Below are positions 34,696-43,919 of a stretch of DNA of 50,895 nucleotides, piece by piece. Source of the stretch: Candidatus Cloacimonadota bacterium. Its GTDB lineage: Bacteria > Cloacimonadota > Cloacimonadia > Cloacimonadales > TCS61. The stretch spans positions 1 to 50,895 of the forward strand of contig JAGGWK010000082.1 in the NCBI GenBank assembly GCA_021157525.1, read 5' to 3'. Below the pieces are notes generated by a model. It ran no database searches. It was not told the DNA's origin and saw only the letters and a program-made list of their open reading frames with translations. The number at the start of each line of letters is the position of its first letter. The stretch's first letter is position 1. The position numbers were made by a program, and so were the translations under genes.

Positions 34696-35622
34696 TCAAT
34701 CTCCTTTATTTATCCGGCAATCTATTTGCTCTACTAATTCTGAAAAAATAACCGTTTTATTGGTGATTGTCAAATCGAAAAACTGTTTGCGATACCAAGT
34801 AAGCTGTCGTTTGGCGTAGTTCCGGCTGTTTTGTTTTGCCATTTCCAGGCAGGATGCCAACGGCTTTTCTCCCCGGAAGTAGGGATAAAACTCGCGGTAC
34901 CCAACGGTTATCATCCCCGGATCATCCATCTGATACTGCTGCAACAGATTATCGATCTCCTTGAGTAAGCCCATTTCTATCATGGCATCCATCCTGGCAT
35001 TTATGCGTGAATAGAGCTCAGCTCGGTCTGCAGTAAACAGAATTTTAAAAGGTGCATAGGGCGGACTGTCCTTTTGTTCCTGCCAATGTTGTGTGATGGT
35101 TTTTCCCGTGCTTTCATATACCTCCAGCGCTCGCAGCATCTTTTGTATATCTCCGCTGTTTATCCGCCGTGCCGATGCCGGATCTGCCTCCAGCAGCCGC
35201 TTGCGCAATGCTTCTTCCCCCTGCAGGCGGGCAACGTTGCGCAATTCTTCCCGGATTTCCGGTGCTATAGGCGGGATGGATGCAAGGCCTTCCAACAGGG
35301 ATTTTATATAAAATCCGGTACCACCAGCTACTATAGGGATTATGCCCCTGGCATCCAAACGGGAAATATGTGCTGCTGCGTCCCTGCAAAACTGGCCGGC
35401 TGTGTATTGCTGGTCGGGATTTACTATGTCTATGAGGTGGTGGGGAATGCGGGCGGTTTCCGCAGGAGTAGGCTTGGCGGTTCCGATGTTTAAAAAACGA
35501 TATACCTGACGGGAATCGGCAGAGATGATCTCACTGTTCATCGCCTCGGCCAAATCCAATGCCAGAGTGCTTTTTCCAACTGCGGTGGGTCCTTCGATGG
35601 TGATGATGGGAATGGTGCTCAC
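34696..35622 (-). CDS. miaA: tRNA dimethylallyltransferase
   Basis: Adds a dimethylallyl group to N6 of A37 in tRNAs reading codons that start with U. The P-loop EGPTAVGKSTLAL (about 9-21), SADSRQVYRFLNIGTAKPT, HHLIDIVNP, YTAGQFCRDA and the VAGGTGFYIKSLLEG motif are all present. The C-terminal YREFYPYFRGE and RNYAKRQLTWYRK are also intact. 308 residues is normal. It starts inside the end of mutL (four-base overlap), a gene order also found in many other bacteria. Confidence 0.97.
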   Translation of the reverse strand: MSTIPIITIEGPTAVGKSTLALDLAEAMNSEIISADSRQVYRFLNIGTAKPTPAETARIPHHLIDIVNPDQQYTAGQFCRDAAAHISRLDARGIIPIVAGGTGFYIKSLLEGLASIPPIAPEIREELRNVARLQGEEALRKRLLEADPASARRINSGDIQKMLRALEVYESTGKTITQHWQEQKDSPPYAPFKILFTADRAELYSRINARMDAMIEMGLLKEIDNLLQQYQMDDPGMITVGYREFYPYFRGEKPLASCLEMAKQNSRNYAKRQLTWYRKQFFDLTITNKTVIFSELVEQIDCRINKGD

Positions 35623-37451
35623 GACTCGATTCTCTTGAATTTTTTCTCGAAATAGGTAAGTGAAAGTTTTATCATCAGGGGACGACCGTGAGGGCAGAAA
35701 TAGGGAACCTGGCAGGCAAATAGATCGTTGATAAGCACCACCATCTCCCGCTTAGTCATTTTGCGTCCAGCCTTGATAGCCGCTTTACAGGATACCGATT
35801 TTGCCATGCTGTCCCGGAAATCTTCAGTTTCGCCATATTCTTCCTGCAATTGCCGAAGGATGTCGATAAATATCTCGCCGCCGTCCCACTCTTCCAGCTC
35901 CGCGGGAATTTCGTCGATAACGATGGAATTTCCGCTGAACGATTTCAGGGAAAAGCCCACCCTGGTAAAGATTTCCAGATTGTGCTCAATAAGCTCGGGG
36001 ATGATATGGGTCAGGTGATTTGGCAGATCGATAACGATGGGAAAGAGAAGTTTTTGGGTTTGGGCTGACGCGCCATGGATGCGCTGTAGAATCTTTTCAT
36101 AAAGTACACGCTCGTGGGCTGCGTGCTGGTCTATCACCAACAGACCGTCGTCGGTTTGCACAAAGATGTAACTTTGGTGAAGTTGCCAGGGATTTATGAT
36201 TTCTTCTTCGGGTTTAACGATAATCTCGGGCTGGATCATCCTTTCTTCGATGAGCTTATCCTGTGGATCTTCGGTACGAAAGAGGTCTGGTTGATAGACC
36301 TTTTCCAGTTCCTTTTTGTATTCGCTGAACCGCCGTTGATCGGTTTTACGCGTAAATATTTTTTGCTCCAGCTGCGAGGTCTGATTGGTTTGTATCACGC
36401 TGGAAAGAGTCTGCTTTATTTGCCGATATTTGGCATCCTCATAGTCCAGAAGTGCGTTGGTGATAGTGGTTTTAATAAAGCTGTGAACGCTGTGAGGATC
36501 GGTGAAACGGAGCTCCAGCTTGGCAGGATGCACGTTAAAATCCACCTTGTCGGCATCTACATTGAGGAAGAGTATGTAAGGGGGCGTGGAACCATTTTGA
36601 AAGATTCTCAGTTTTTTGATAAAAGGCTCGTACGCTGTCTTTATGCTGTGAAACACCACTTTGTCTTTAATGTAGCGCCCATTGACAAAGAGGTATTTGT
36701 AGTCAGCTATAGTCGCCTGATCTTCTTCCAGTCCACCGATGTAGCCGGTCACATTCATATTGCGGCCAGAGGCTTCGATTTCGATAATATCTTTTTTAAG
36801 GAAATCCGTGCCGAATACAGCCAGCAAGCGGTCTTGCGATGTATTTACAGCCGGATAATTCAACTTGGTTGTGTTGTTTGAAATAAAGGTAAAATTGATG
36901 TGAGGGTACAAAATCGACTGATAGTGTAAGTAATTAAGGATGTGCTTAAACTCCACCTGGTCGGTTTTGAGAAATTTCCTGCGAGCAGGCACATTGCTGA
37001 AGAGACGGCGAACGGTGATGGTGGTACCAGAATTTGCCGAGGTTTTGCTCATGTTGCTCAGACGGCCGCCATCAAACTCCACAACGGTTGCCACGTCATC
37101 TTCGGGAATTTTGGTGATGAGTTGAAGTTTGCTTACCGATGCAATGCTGGGCAACGCTTCACCCCGAAATCCCAATGTATGGATGCTGAAGATATCCTGC
37201 ACGGTGTTTATCTTGCTGGTTGCATGGCGTTCAAAGCACTGCAGGGCATCGTCTTCACGCATCCCGCACCCGTTATCGCTTACCTGAATCAGCTGTTTCC
37301 CACCCTTTTCGATAGCGACGGTTATCCTGGTAGCTCCCGCATCTATGGCGTTTTCCACCAGCTCTTTTACCACGGATGCAGGGCGCTCAATCACCTCGCC
37401 AGCAGCAATCCTGTTAGCTACTTCCTCTGTTAATATCCTAATGTTTCCCAT
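35619..37451 (-). CDS. mutL: DNA mismatch repair protein MutL
   Basis: Couples mismatch recognition by MutS to strand removal. The GHKL ATPase is evident from ANRIAAGEVIERPASVVKELVENAIDAGA, VSDNGCGM, RHATSKI, LGFRGEALPSI and the NVPARRKFLK loop. The C-terminal domain carries DQHAAHERVLYEK. The end has ACKAAIKAGRKMT-type sequence (here SCKAAIKAGRKMT) and CPHGRP, features of MutL proteins with endonuclease activity. The start used is ATG 37451 (MGNIRIL), 610 residues; six extra codons upstream are possible. It heads the operon with miaA, ppiC and pdxJ. Confidence 0.96.
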   Translation of the reverse strand: MGNIRILTEEVANRIAAGEVIERPASVVKELVENAIDAGATRITVAIEKGGKQLIQVSDNGCGMREDDALQCFERHATSKINTVQDIFSIHTLGFRGEALPSIASVSKLQLITKIPEDDVATVVEFDGGRLSNMSKTSANSGTTITVRRLFSNVPARRKFLKTDQVEFKHILNYLHYQSILYPHINFTFISNNTTKLNYPAVNTSQDRLLAVFGTDFLKKDIIEIEASGRNMNVTGYIGGLEEDQATIADYKYLFVNGRYIKDKVVFHSIKTAYEPFIKKLRIFQNGSTPPYILFLNVDADKVDFNVHPAKLELRFTDPHSVHSFIKTTITNALLDYEDAKYRQIKQTLSSVIQTNQTSQLEQKIFTRKTDQRRFSEYKKELEKVYQPDLFRTEDPQDKLIEERMIQPEIIVKPEEEIINPWQLHQSYIFVQTDDGLLVIDQHAAHERVLYEKILQRIHGASAQTQKLLFPIVIDLPNHLTHIIPELIEHNLEIFTRVGFSLKSFSGNSIVIDEIPAELEEWDGGEIFIDILRQLQEEYGETEDFRDSMAKSVSCKAAIKAGRKMTKREMVVLINDLFACQVPYFCPHGRPLMIKLSLTYFEKKFKRIES

Positions 37452-37945
37452 TGTTATCCTATACCTCATAATGCGTCAATGTGGATATCACAAAGACAGA
37501 GCCTAATAATGGTAATCCCGCCACTGTGTCAACTGGAGAATGGATGGGGTGAGAAAACCCCTCTGATTTGCTACGCAGATCTTCCTTGCCTCAGCTTATC
37601 CCATAACGACTTCGGGTTTGTGGTTTGAAGAGAAAATCCGGTATGTTTCCATTAATCAGAAAAGTGCCATTTGATTTTTTAATCGCCGAAGCCACCATTT
37701 TTCTCTCGTCCCGGCGCAGAGTGTTCGGAACGAGACTCTTTAAAAAAAATCAATGTTTTGTGTTATCAATAGAGGTACCATGTATGTACCCTCTCCTTGC
37801 AGGAGAGGAGTGGATCCGGCGAGGCGGCAGACGGGGTGAGGTTCCGGCATTATTCATCGTCCCTACGTAAAGCTGTCGCTACGATTCACGTTTGAATGAC
37901 GGGGCACACTTTTCCATTTTCCATTTCCTTCTCCCATTTCCCATT
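37452..37945. other. 494-base intergenic region with repeat-like elements
   Basis: No convincing gene; a GC-rich plus-strand ORF near 37625-37870 has no plausible protein character. The region holds TCAGCTTATCCCATAACGA (37591-37609), repeated exactly at 48604-48622. Also present are GGTAC/GTACC (37774-37790), an 8-bp perfect hairpin (37790-37808) followed by GGCGAGGCGGCAGACGGGGTGAGG, and a series of near-tandem CCATTT/CCCATTT units (about 37911-37950). Confidence 0.5.
37790..37808. repeat. Short palindromic element (8-bp stem)
   Basis: CCTCTCCT-TGC-AGGAGAGG forms a perfect stem-loop, followed by a G-rich arm ending GGGGTGAGG. The layout recalls REP-like intergenic elements found in many environmental genomes. 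Only one copy is in the window, so repetition cannot be shown here. Confidence 0.45.
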
Positions 37946-38638
37946 TCACATTGAGTCGGCGTCCCATTTCACCTCAATGGCATATGGAATAGGATCTTTG
38001 ACTCCGGCATTTTGAAACGCCCGAATCCGTAAAATGCAACTATCGCAGGTGCCGCAAGCCACGTCATCGTTACGATAACAGCTCCAGCTGAGTTCCAGCG
38101 GTGCACCAAGTTGCATCCCCAGCTTCACGATTTCAGCTTTGCTTTTGTGAATGATGGGGGTGCAAAGTTGTATCTTTGTCTCATCTTTGGTACCTTCATC
38201 GATGGCACGCTCGAGGGCTGTATAAAAACGTTCCCGGCAATCGGGATATCCTGAACTGTCTTCTTCCACGGCACCGATGTAGATTCGTTGGGCTCCAATT
38301 ACCTCTGCCCAACTGGTGGCAATGGCGATGAGGTGGGCATTACGAAAGGGAACGTAGGTATTTGGAACTTCCTCTTTATCACTGTGATCATCTATCGTCA
38401 GAGCGCTGTCGGTAAGGCTTGATCCGCCGATCTTTGCCAGATAGGTTACATCTGCCTCCAGCACGTCAGCCGGATGATAATGATCACAAATGCCCTCAAA
38501 AGCCATCAACTCCCGGGCCTGGGTTTTTTGCCCATAATTCACATGCAGATAATACACCGCATCACACTCATTCTGGGCGATGGCCGCCGTTACCAGGCTG
38601 TCCATCCCGCCACTTACCAACACTATTCCCTGGGTCAT
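37946..38638 (-). CDS. queC: 7-cyano-7-deazaguanine synthase
   Basis: Makes preQ0 from 7-carboxy-7-deazaguanine, ammonia and ATP, on the way to queuosine. The PP-loop VSGGMDSLVTA lies at the N-terminus. LHVNYGQKTQAREL, EEVPNTYVPFRNAHLIAIATSWAE and YPDCRERFYTALERAI follow. The zinc-binding cysteines are SCYRNDDVACGTCDSC near the C-terminus. The ATG at 38638 overlaps the stop of the radical SAM gene (ATGA), giving 230 residues. queD and queE are not in view; queA lies 24 kb away on the other strand. Confidence 0.97.
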   Translation of the reverse strand: MTQGIVLVSGGMDSLVTAAIAQNECDAVYYLHVNYGQKTQARELMAFEGICDHYHPADVLEADVTYLAKIGGSSLTDSALTIDDHSDKEEVPNTYVPFRNAHLIAIATSWAEVIGAQRIYIGAVEEDSSGYPDCRERFYTALERAIDEGTKDETKIQLCTPIIHKSKAEIVKLGMQLGAPLELSWSCYRNDDVACGTCDSCILRIRAFQNAGVKDPIPYAIEVKWDADSM

Positions 38639-39528
38639 TTTTTCTCCTTTTGCACAAAATCCGGTGTCCATTCCGGACTCATGGCCACTTCCTGTACAAA
38701 GCCCTCGGTCATCCCCAGCTCCTCCAGTTTGTCGGTGGCGATGGCATATTCTTCAGCCGTTATCCCCCGGTTCAGTTCAGGATGCAAACAGGCTTCCCCC
38801 GCCGGGTAATATTGGGCCAACAGACTCACAGGCGTGGTGGGTCCCAGTTCATCTGCAATCCATTGCAGCGACTTTTCAACATGGTTGATATTTCCCGGAA
38901 GCATCAACAGACGGATAAGTACACCTCGTCGGGCCATACCGTTATCATCAATCTTCAAGTTGCCCACCTGCCGCATCATTTCACGGATGGCAGCACGTGC
39001 TACCGGTGGATAATCCGGGGCTGCAGAGTAGCGGTCACTTATCCGGCCATCACAATATCTCAGGTCTGCCAGATATATATCCACCAGCCCCTCCAGTTCC
39101 GCCAGTACTTTCGGCCGTTCATAGCTGCTTGTATTCCACACTATCGGAATGCTGAGTCCATGAGCTTTTGCGCTGATAATACACTGTTGCAACTGCGCTG
39201 AAAAGTGGGTGGGGGTGACCAGATTAATGTTGTGAGCACCGGCATCCTGCAATTGCAACATGATATCCGCCACCTCTTCCACGGTATAATCACTTCCCAG
39301 ACCTCCTTGACTGATGGGGAAATTCTGACAATAAACACAGCGAAGATTGCAGTGGCTGAAAAATATCGTACCGCTGCCCTGGATGCCGGAGATCACCGGC
39401 TCTTCCCCATGATGCAGCTGCCAGGTATTAATGTGCATTTTGCTTCCGCTGCGACACCATCCCAGGGCAATATCCCGATGGACGCCGCACTGCCGCGGGC
39501 ATAAATTACAAGGATAGATGGTGAGCAT
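38635..39528 (-). CDS. Radical SAM protein, PflX-like (COG1313 type)
   Basis: 297 residues. The radical SAM cluster motif is CNLRCVYCQN (Cys at about 60, 64 and 67, C-x3-C-x2-C). It is preceded by an N-terminal CNLCPRQCGVHR motif with further cysteines, typical of the PflX/activase-like group whose substrate is not known. The GSGTIFFSHCNLRC stretch and VWNTSSYE support the family. It is not QueE, which carries C-x14-C-x2-C. GGAGAG precedes the start, and it overlaps GrpB by 23 bases and queC by four. Confidence 0.9.
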   Translation of the reverse strand: MLTIYPCNLCPRQCGVHRDIALGWCRSGSKMHINTWQLHHGEEPVISGIQGSGTIFFSHCNLRCVYCQNFPISQGGLGSDYTVEEVADIMLQLQDAGAHNINLVTPTHFSAQLQQCIISAKAHGLSIPIVWNTSSYERPKVLAELEGLVDIYLADLRYCDGRISDRYSAAPDYPPVARAAIREMMRQVGNLKIDDNGMARRGVLIRLLMLPGNINHVEKSLQWIADELGPTTPVSLLAQYYPAGEACLHPELNRGITAEEYAIATDKLEELGMTEGFVQEVAMSPEWTPDFVQKEKK

Positions 39529-40063
39529 TTTCTCTCCCTGCCTGATCCAAAACAGCTTCTATAAATACCGATTTTGCAGCGGTATAGGCTTCACGATCGT
39601 TACTGAATTGCTGTGCCAGCTGCTTCTTCAATCGGGCATAGGCATCCCTGGCATCCCGATGATACCGGAGATAATCCCGGAACAGCAATAGATTCATCCA
39701 CTCTTGGCTCTCCATGGCAACCACATGGAGGTGATGAGTTTTAATCTGGGCATCGCCGCGGAAAAAGAAGATCCGCCTATCGGTGCTGCCCCGTGAACTG
39801 TAGGTATAGCCGATGTGCTGAAAATGGCTAATAACAGCTTCCCGCCGGGTCATGGCTAAGGTGATGCCATCCTGAGGAATGCCAACCAAAAGGTCGATGA
39901 TAGGCTTGGCATCAAGTCCCACGATGGCGGTGCTGCCGATGTGCTGAACCGCCACTGCATCCGGCGTAACGGCTAAAATAACCTCGGCTTCCCGACGAAA
40001 TTCGTCACGCCACGAAGGGGAATAGGACATCAGCTTTACAGTACCGGAGGGTAATCCCAGCAT
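39506..40063 (-). CDS. GrpB family protein (UPF0157)
   Basis: 185 residues of the nucleotidyltransferase-fold GrpB family: VQHIGSTAIVGLDAKPIIDLLVGI with the active-site-like GS...D-x-D arrangement, then HFQHIGYTYSSRGSTDRRIFFFRG and HLHVV, ending with RDYLRYHRDARDAYARLKKQLA. Biochemical function is unknown. It follows NFACT by four bases, with GGAG before the ATG, and overlaps the radical SAM gene. Confidence 0.92.
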   Translation of the reverse strand: MLGLPSGTVKLMSYSPSWRDEFRREAEVILAVTPDAVAVQHIGSTAIVGLDAKPIIDLLVGIPQDGITLAMTRREAVISHFQHIGYTYSSRGSTDRRIFFFRGDAQIKTHHLHVVAMESQEWMNLLLFRDYLRYHRDARDAYARLKKQLAQQFSNDREAYTAAKSVFIEAVLDQAGRENAHHLSL

Positions 40064-40067
40064 AACA

Positions 40068-41603
40068 TTACTCCTGTAACGTCAGACCGCGCCGGGTGAT
40101 GGCATGCACGGCATCACGAAATGAGCGGGGATCGACATAAAGGGTTTTTTGGTGGGTGTAGGTAACAAAGCCGGCGGCGCTTCCGTGGGGTTTGCGCACG
40201 TAGCGAATCTGGGTATAATCCACCGGGACGTTGGTAGATTTTTTTGCTTTGGAAAAATAGGCCGCCACTTGAGCACTGAGAATGATAAGCCATTCGGGGA
40301 CTTCCTGCTTTTTAAAATTACGCAAAATCACATGGGTTCCTCGAAACACACGGGTGTGAAACCACATATCACCGGGCTTTGCATAGCGGGTGGTGAGTTC
40401 GTCATTTTCTTTGGATGTGCGCCCCACGCACAGCTCCCAGGCTCCATCAAATTTTACCGATTTATAGCCTCGCCTGCCATCGGATGCCGCATTTTTCTTC
40501 TGCTTTTTTATCGCGTAGACATCCATATCTTCCACATCAAAGAGCTCCCGCTGTTTGTGCTCCAGAGCCTCGTCGGTAACCGCGATCTGCTCCAGAATGC
40601 GCATCTTTCCATCCCGTGCTTTGCGATATTTTTTGAAGTAAAATTGCACATTTTCATGGGGACTCAGTTTCTGGTTCAGAGGAATTTCTACTGTGCTGAG
40701 ATCTTCAGAAAAGTAGTCGGTCACCACAGCAGATGCCATCCCTTTGCGCAGAGTGTGAACCTGACTTTTCAGTAATTCCGCCCACCGCTGATACTGTTTT
40801 TTCCCCTGAGTCTCAAATAAATCACTTTCCAGATTTTGCCGTTTCCGCTCCAGTTTCTTTATCTGTTTTTCTATTTTTTTCCGCGCATCGGCTTTCAGAC
40901 GCTTTTCCCGCAGCTGCATCAGGACGGCAAAATAGCGGGCAAAAACGGTATTCATGTCTGCATCTCCAACATCTGCATTTTCCCGGATGCCAGCAACTGT
41001 GGCCAATACTGGCCAGTTAACAGGTGCTTCTACATTTTGATAGCTGGAAGGGGGCGGCACATAAGGCATCCCCGGTAAAATCTGCCGATGACGGTTTTCG
41101 GCAAAACTCACTTTGCGCACCGCATCGAGAATCTGTTCGGAGGTGTCGGTTACTTTGGTGAGGATGAGGTTTTGGTAGCGGGGGATAAGCTCCAGCACCA
41201 GATGTAGCAATATGTTTTGATTGTATATGTCTGTCTTTTCAAAAATCAACACCACAATGCGCTCACCGGGCATAATCTCCACACCTCCCAGTCGCGTCCC
41301 TCGTAACGCATCCTGCATAAGGTTGAGACCTTTCGCTTCGGCAAAGGGAATGGTCCCCTGACCATCTTGCCAAAAGCAGAAACACTCCCGGGACGTGAGG
41401 AGAATCATCAACGCCGCTCGATTTTTCTTGAAGCTGATACGGTACATATCTTCATACCGCTCTAGTGCCTTAAACTCCCGGGAACCAGGCCAGGCGTCCT
41501 TCGCCCAATTTGCCAAATACGAATATTGCATTCCCCATCCTTCTGCTTTTACTTTATTGGAAAATTCCTCAACCACAGCTTTTTCGTCAAGCATCGGATT
41601 CAT
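40068..41603 (-). CDS. NFACT family protein (RqcH/FbpA-like)
   Basis: 511 residues with the NFACT-N domain at 1-185, a basic coiled coil of about 235-360 (EKQIKKLERKRQNLESDLFE) and the NFACT-R domain at about 395-505. The last includes DMWFHTRVFRGTHVIL, then PVDYTQIRYVRKPHGSAAGFVTY and KTLYVDP. Homologues bind stalled 60S/50S subunits with peptidyl-tRNA and add alanine tails (RqcH) in ribosome rescue; some are adhesins. It leads the minus-strand operon ending in queC. A shortened N-terminus compared with RqcH (about 570 residues) is noted. Confidence 0.9.
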   Translation of the reverse strand: MNPMLDEKAVVEEFSNKVKAEGWGMQYSYLANWAKDAWPGSREFKALERYEDMYRISFKKNRAALMILLTSRECFCFWQDGQGTIPFAEAKGLNLMQDALRGTRLGGVEIMPGERIVVLIFEKTDIYNQNILLHLVLELIPRYQNLILTKVTDTSEQILDAVRKVSFAENRHRQILPGMPYVPPPSSYQNVEAPVNWPVLATVAGIRENADVGDADMNTVFARYFAVLMQLREKRLKADARKKIEKQIKKLERKRQNLESDLFETQGKKQYQRWAELLKSQVHTLRKGMASAVVTDYFSEDLSTVEIPLNQKLSPHENVQFYFKKYRKARDGKMRILEQIAVTDEALEHKQRELFDVEDMDVYAIKKQKKNAASDGRRGYKSVKFDGAWELCVGRTSKENDELTTRYAKPGDMWFHTRVFRGTHVILRNFKKQEVPEWLIILSAQVAAYFSKAKKSTNVPVDYTQIRYVRKPHGSAAGFVTYTHQKTLYVDPRSFRDAVHAITRRGLTLQE

Positions 41604-41677
41604 TTGTCACTTATTCCTTGACACGCAACCCCAACATTTTCAGTTTTCAGTGCATACATTGAGTAAGGAGGATTCAC

Positions 41678-43132
41678 ATGATAAAGAAATTTGCAATTTT
41701 GTTTTTACTTTTGTTACCGCTTTTGCTCTTCGCACAGGATGCAACCGGTGAAGAGAGCAATGAAGGTCTTAGCCTGGGTGGCGGAGTTGGCTCGGTTATT
41801 CTGGATGGAAAAACCTATACCAGCATCCGTTTTATGCCGGAAGTTCGTTTTGGCCAAGTAGGCATCGGTTTTGATTTTGACCTGATGATAGACGATGAAG
41901 GCAATGCCCGGGAAGAAGATTGGGATGAGTTGGAAGACTACATCAACAAGGTGTATTACATCCGCTATGCTCAGAGGGGTGCTCCTTTCTTCTTCAAAGT
42001 GGGAGGTTTTACCGATTACACCCTCAGCCATGGTCTGGTGATGCGCAATTACACCAATATGCTCAAGTACCCGGAATATCGTCAAATCGGTGCTCAGGTG
42101 GGTTTCCGCATCAAATCAATGTCAGATTTTTCGGTAGAAGCTTTTAGCTCTAACGTGTACAACAACGACATCCTCGCTGGCCGCGTAACCCTCCGCCCGC
42201 TGCAAAGCGTGGAAATGCCCATCCTCAGTAAGTTGATCTTAGGCGGAAGTTTCGCCACAGACCGCGACCAGTACAAGGGCATCACAGATCAGGAAGAAGA
42301 CGACATCCTGGCCAAAATAATGGAAGGAAGCGACTGGAATGGCAACGGCATCCCTGGCGCACAGGCTCTGCTAAACTACGGTCTCAGCCAGGAAGCGGTG
42401 GATTTGCTGATAACCAATGGCTACGCCGAGATAGAAGAAGAACCCACCATCAGTTTTGATGAAGACGATATTTCCATCTGGAGTGTGGATTACGATCTAC
42501 CCCTCATCGAAGGCGACAACTTCAATTTGGGGCATTATGGCGAGATGGCACAAATCGTTGACCACAACATGGGCTTCATCTTCCCCGGCTTCTACGCCAA
42601 GTTCCTCATTTTTAACATGAATCTGGAATATCGTTTTTATCAGGATGACTTCCTGCCCGGCTACTTCGATAACCTCTACGATCAGGATCGTGCCAGCGTC
42701 TATGACGACACGGTGCGGGTAAAGGAATCGATCTTGGAAAACGCCGTTCAGACCCAGGGCTGGTACGGCAGTCTCACGTCAAATATCCGCGACCTGATTT
42801 ACATCACTGCGGCCTATGAAGATATGTATGCAGACGGTAAAGATGATGACGACATGAAATCCATCTGGGGAAATATCGAGTTCAATACCGAAATGATTCC
42901 CAAACTCAGCACCGCCCGCATCGCCTATTCCCAGGTTCGTGTGCCGAAGATCAAAAAACTCAAGTCTCCATCAGCTCTCATCGATGGCAAACTGGGATAT
43001 TCTCTCAGTCCAAACACCGAACTGGTAGCCCGTTACCAAGAGCGTTATGATGATGTCAACGGCGACGGCAAAATCAAAGGATCCGATGAAACCATCAAAA
43101 CAACCTCTATCAGCGTTGAATTCAGATTCTAA
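41678..43132 (+). CDS. Outer-membrane beta-barrel protein, unknown function
   Basis: 484 residues. The start has AAGGAGG seven bases upstream and a signal peptide (MIKKFAILFLLLLPLLLFA). The rest is amphipathic strands with many Asp/Glu/Asn turns and ends in SISVEFRF, an aromatic outer-membrane C-terminus. Near the end, DVNGDGKIKGSDE (about 462-474) matches a calcium-binding EF-hand/dockerin-type loop (DxNxDGxIxxxDE). A second acidic loop, DWNGNGIPGAQAL, may also bind calcium. Highly expressed-looking ribosome site and codons. A terminator lies just after the stop codon. Confidence 0.7.
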   Translation: MIKKFAILFLLLLPLLLFAQDATGEESNEGLSLGGGVGSVILDGKTYTSIRFMPEVRFGQVGIGFDFDLMIDDEGNAREEDWDELEDYINKVYYIRYAQRGAPFFFKVGGFTDYTLSHGLVMRNYTNMLKYPEYRQIGAQVGFRIKSMSDFSVEAFSSNVYNNDILAGRVTLRPLQSVEMPILSKLILGGSFATDRDQYKGITDQEEDDILAKIMEGSDWNGNGIPGAQALLNYGLSQEAVDLLITNGYAEIEEEPTISFDEDDISIWSVDYDLPLIEGDNFNLGHYGEMAQIVDHNMGFIFPGFYAKFLIFNMNLEYRFYQDDFLPGYFDNLYDQDRASVYDDTVRVKESILENAVQTQGWYGSLTSNIRDLIYITAAYEDMYADGKDDDDMKSIWGNIEFNTEMIPKLSTARIAYSQVRVPKIKKLKSPSALIDGKLGYSLSPNTELVARYQERYDDVNGDGKIKGSDETIKTTSISVEFRF

Positions 43133-43919
43133 GTTTTTGAACAGTATATTGCAGCCACCTTGCGAGGATTTATCGCAAGGTGACTTTTTTATCGATGCCC
43201 ATTGCCACCTGGCAGATAGTCGATTGGATTGGCGCAAGGAGCTGGAGGAAGCCGCTGCGGAAAATGTGCAGAAAGTGATTTCCTGCGCCCTTTCACCGGC
43301 AGAAATTTTGTGGCATCAAAGTCACCTGGATCCGGCAATAGCATGGGTAGCCGGGATGCATCCCTTTTATCCCGCGGGAAAAGAGATCACTCTGGATGCC
43401 ATCGCCACCCTGTGCCAAAAGGGTGACATCTGCGGTATTGGCGAGATTGGGTTGGATGGCAGGAATGGGGATATGGAAACCCAGATAAAGCTGCTTTTGC
43501 CTCAGCTGGATTTGGCACGCATGTATGGATTGCCGGTGGTATTTCATGTGGTGCGCTGGCATTATGAGCTCATCAGGCTTTTGAAACGCAATTTTCCCGG
43601 CGTCCATGGGATCGTTCATGGCTTTGATTCTTCCCCTGAAGCTGCCGAAGCATACAGCCGTTTCAATCTGGGATTTTCGTTAGGATGCAAGTCTCCATCG
43701 GCAAAGGCGGTGGCTTTCATCACTGCTCGTGGATTGTTTTGCGTAGAAACAGACACCCCCTTCCAAAAGGCCACCGACAATATGAAGCCGCTGAACCACC
43801 TCAATCAACTGCCCATTGCCATAGCGGGAATAACGACCCGAAGCGGCCTTAGCCAGCAGGCCATCCTGCACAGGCAGAAAGCCACCCTGCACAGCTTAGG
43901 ATTTTTGGAGACCTCATGA
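43086..43919 (+). CDS. TatD family metal-dependent hydrolase
   Basis: A TatD-type hydrolase (DNase or phosphodiesterase-like TIM barrel). FIDAHCHLADSR carries the first metal His pair. Later come GIGEIGLDGR (metal Glu), PVVFHVVR (His), HGFDS (His) and FCVETDTPF (final Asp). The start is uncertain: ATG 43086 has AAAGG five or six bases upstream and overlaps the previous gene by 47 bases, giving 277 residues. TTG 43137 or 43149 have no ribosome site. All of these place an intrinsic-terminator hairpin (43156-43190) inside the coding region. It overlaps tcdA by four bases. Confidence 0.88.
   Translation: MKPSKQPLSALNSDSKFLNSILQPPCEDLSQGDFFIDAHCHLADSRLDWRKELEEAAAENVQKVISCALSPAEILWHQSHLDPAIAWVAGMHPFYPAGKEITLDAIATLCQKGDICGIGEIGLDGRNGDMETQIKLLLPQLDLARMYGLPVVFHVVRWHYELIRLLKRNFPGVHGIVHGFDSSPEAAEAYSRFNLGFSLGCKSPSAKAVAFITARGLFCVETDTPFQKATDNMKPLNHLNQLPIAIAGITTRSGLSQQAILHRQKATLHSLGFLETS
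43156..43190 (+). terminator. Strong terminator hairpin within the 5' coding part of tatD
   Basis: CACCTTGCGA pairs perfectly with TCGCAAGGTG (10 bp) around GGATTTA and is followed by AC then TTTTTT. It is well placed to end transcripts of the upstream outer-membrane protein gene. It also precedes the FIDAHCHL core of TatD by only a few codons. Confidence 0.9.

Noticed and set aside
38635-39528. Radical SAM gene next to queC as queE
   Set aside because: QueE has C-x14-C-x2-C; this protein has the standard C-x3-C-x2-C plus extra N-terminal cysteines of the PflX-like group.
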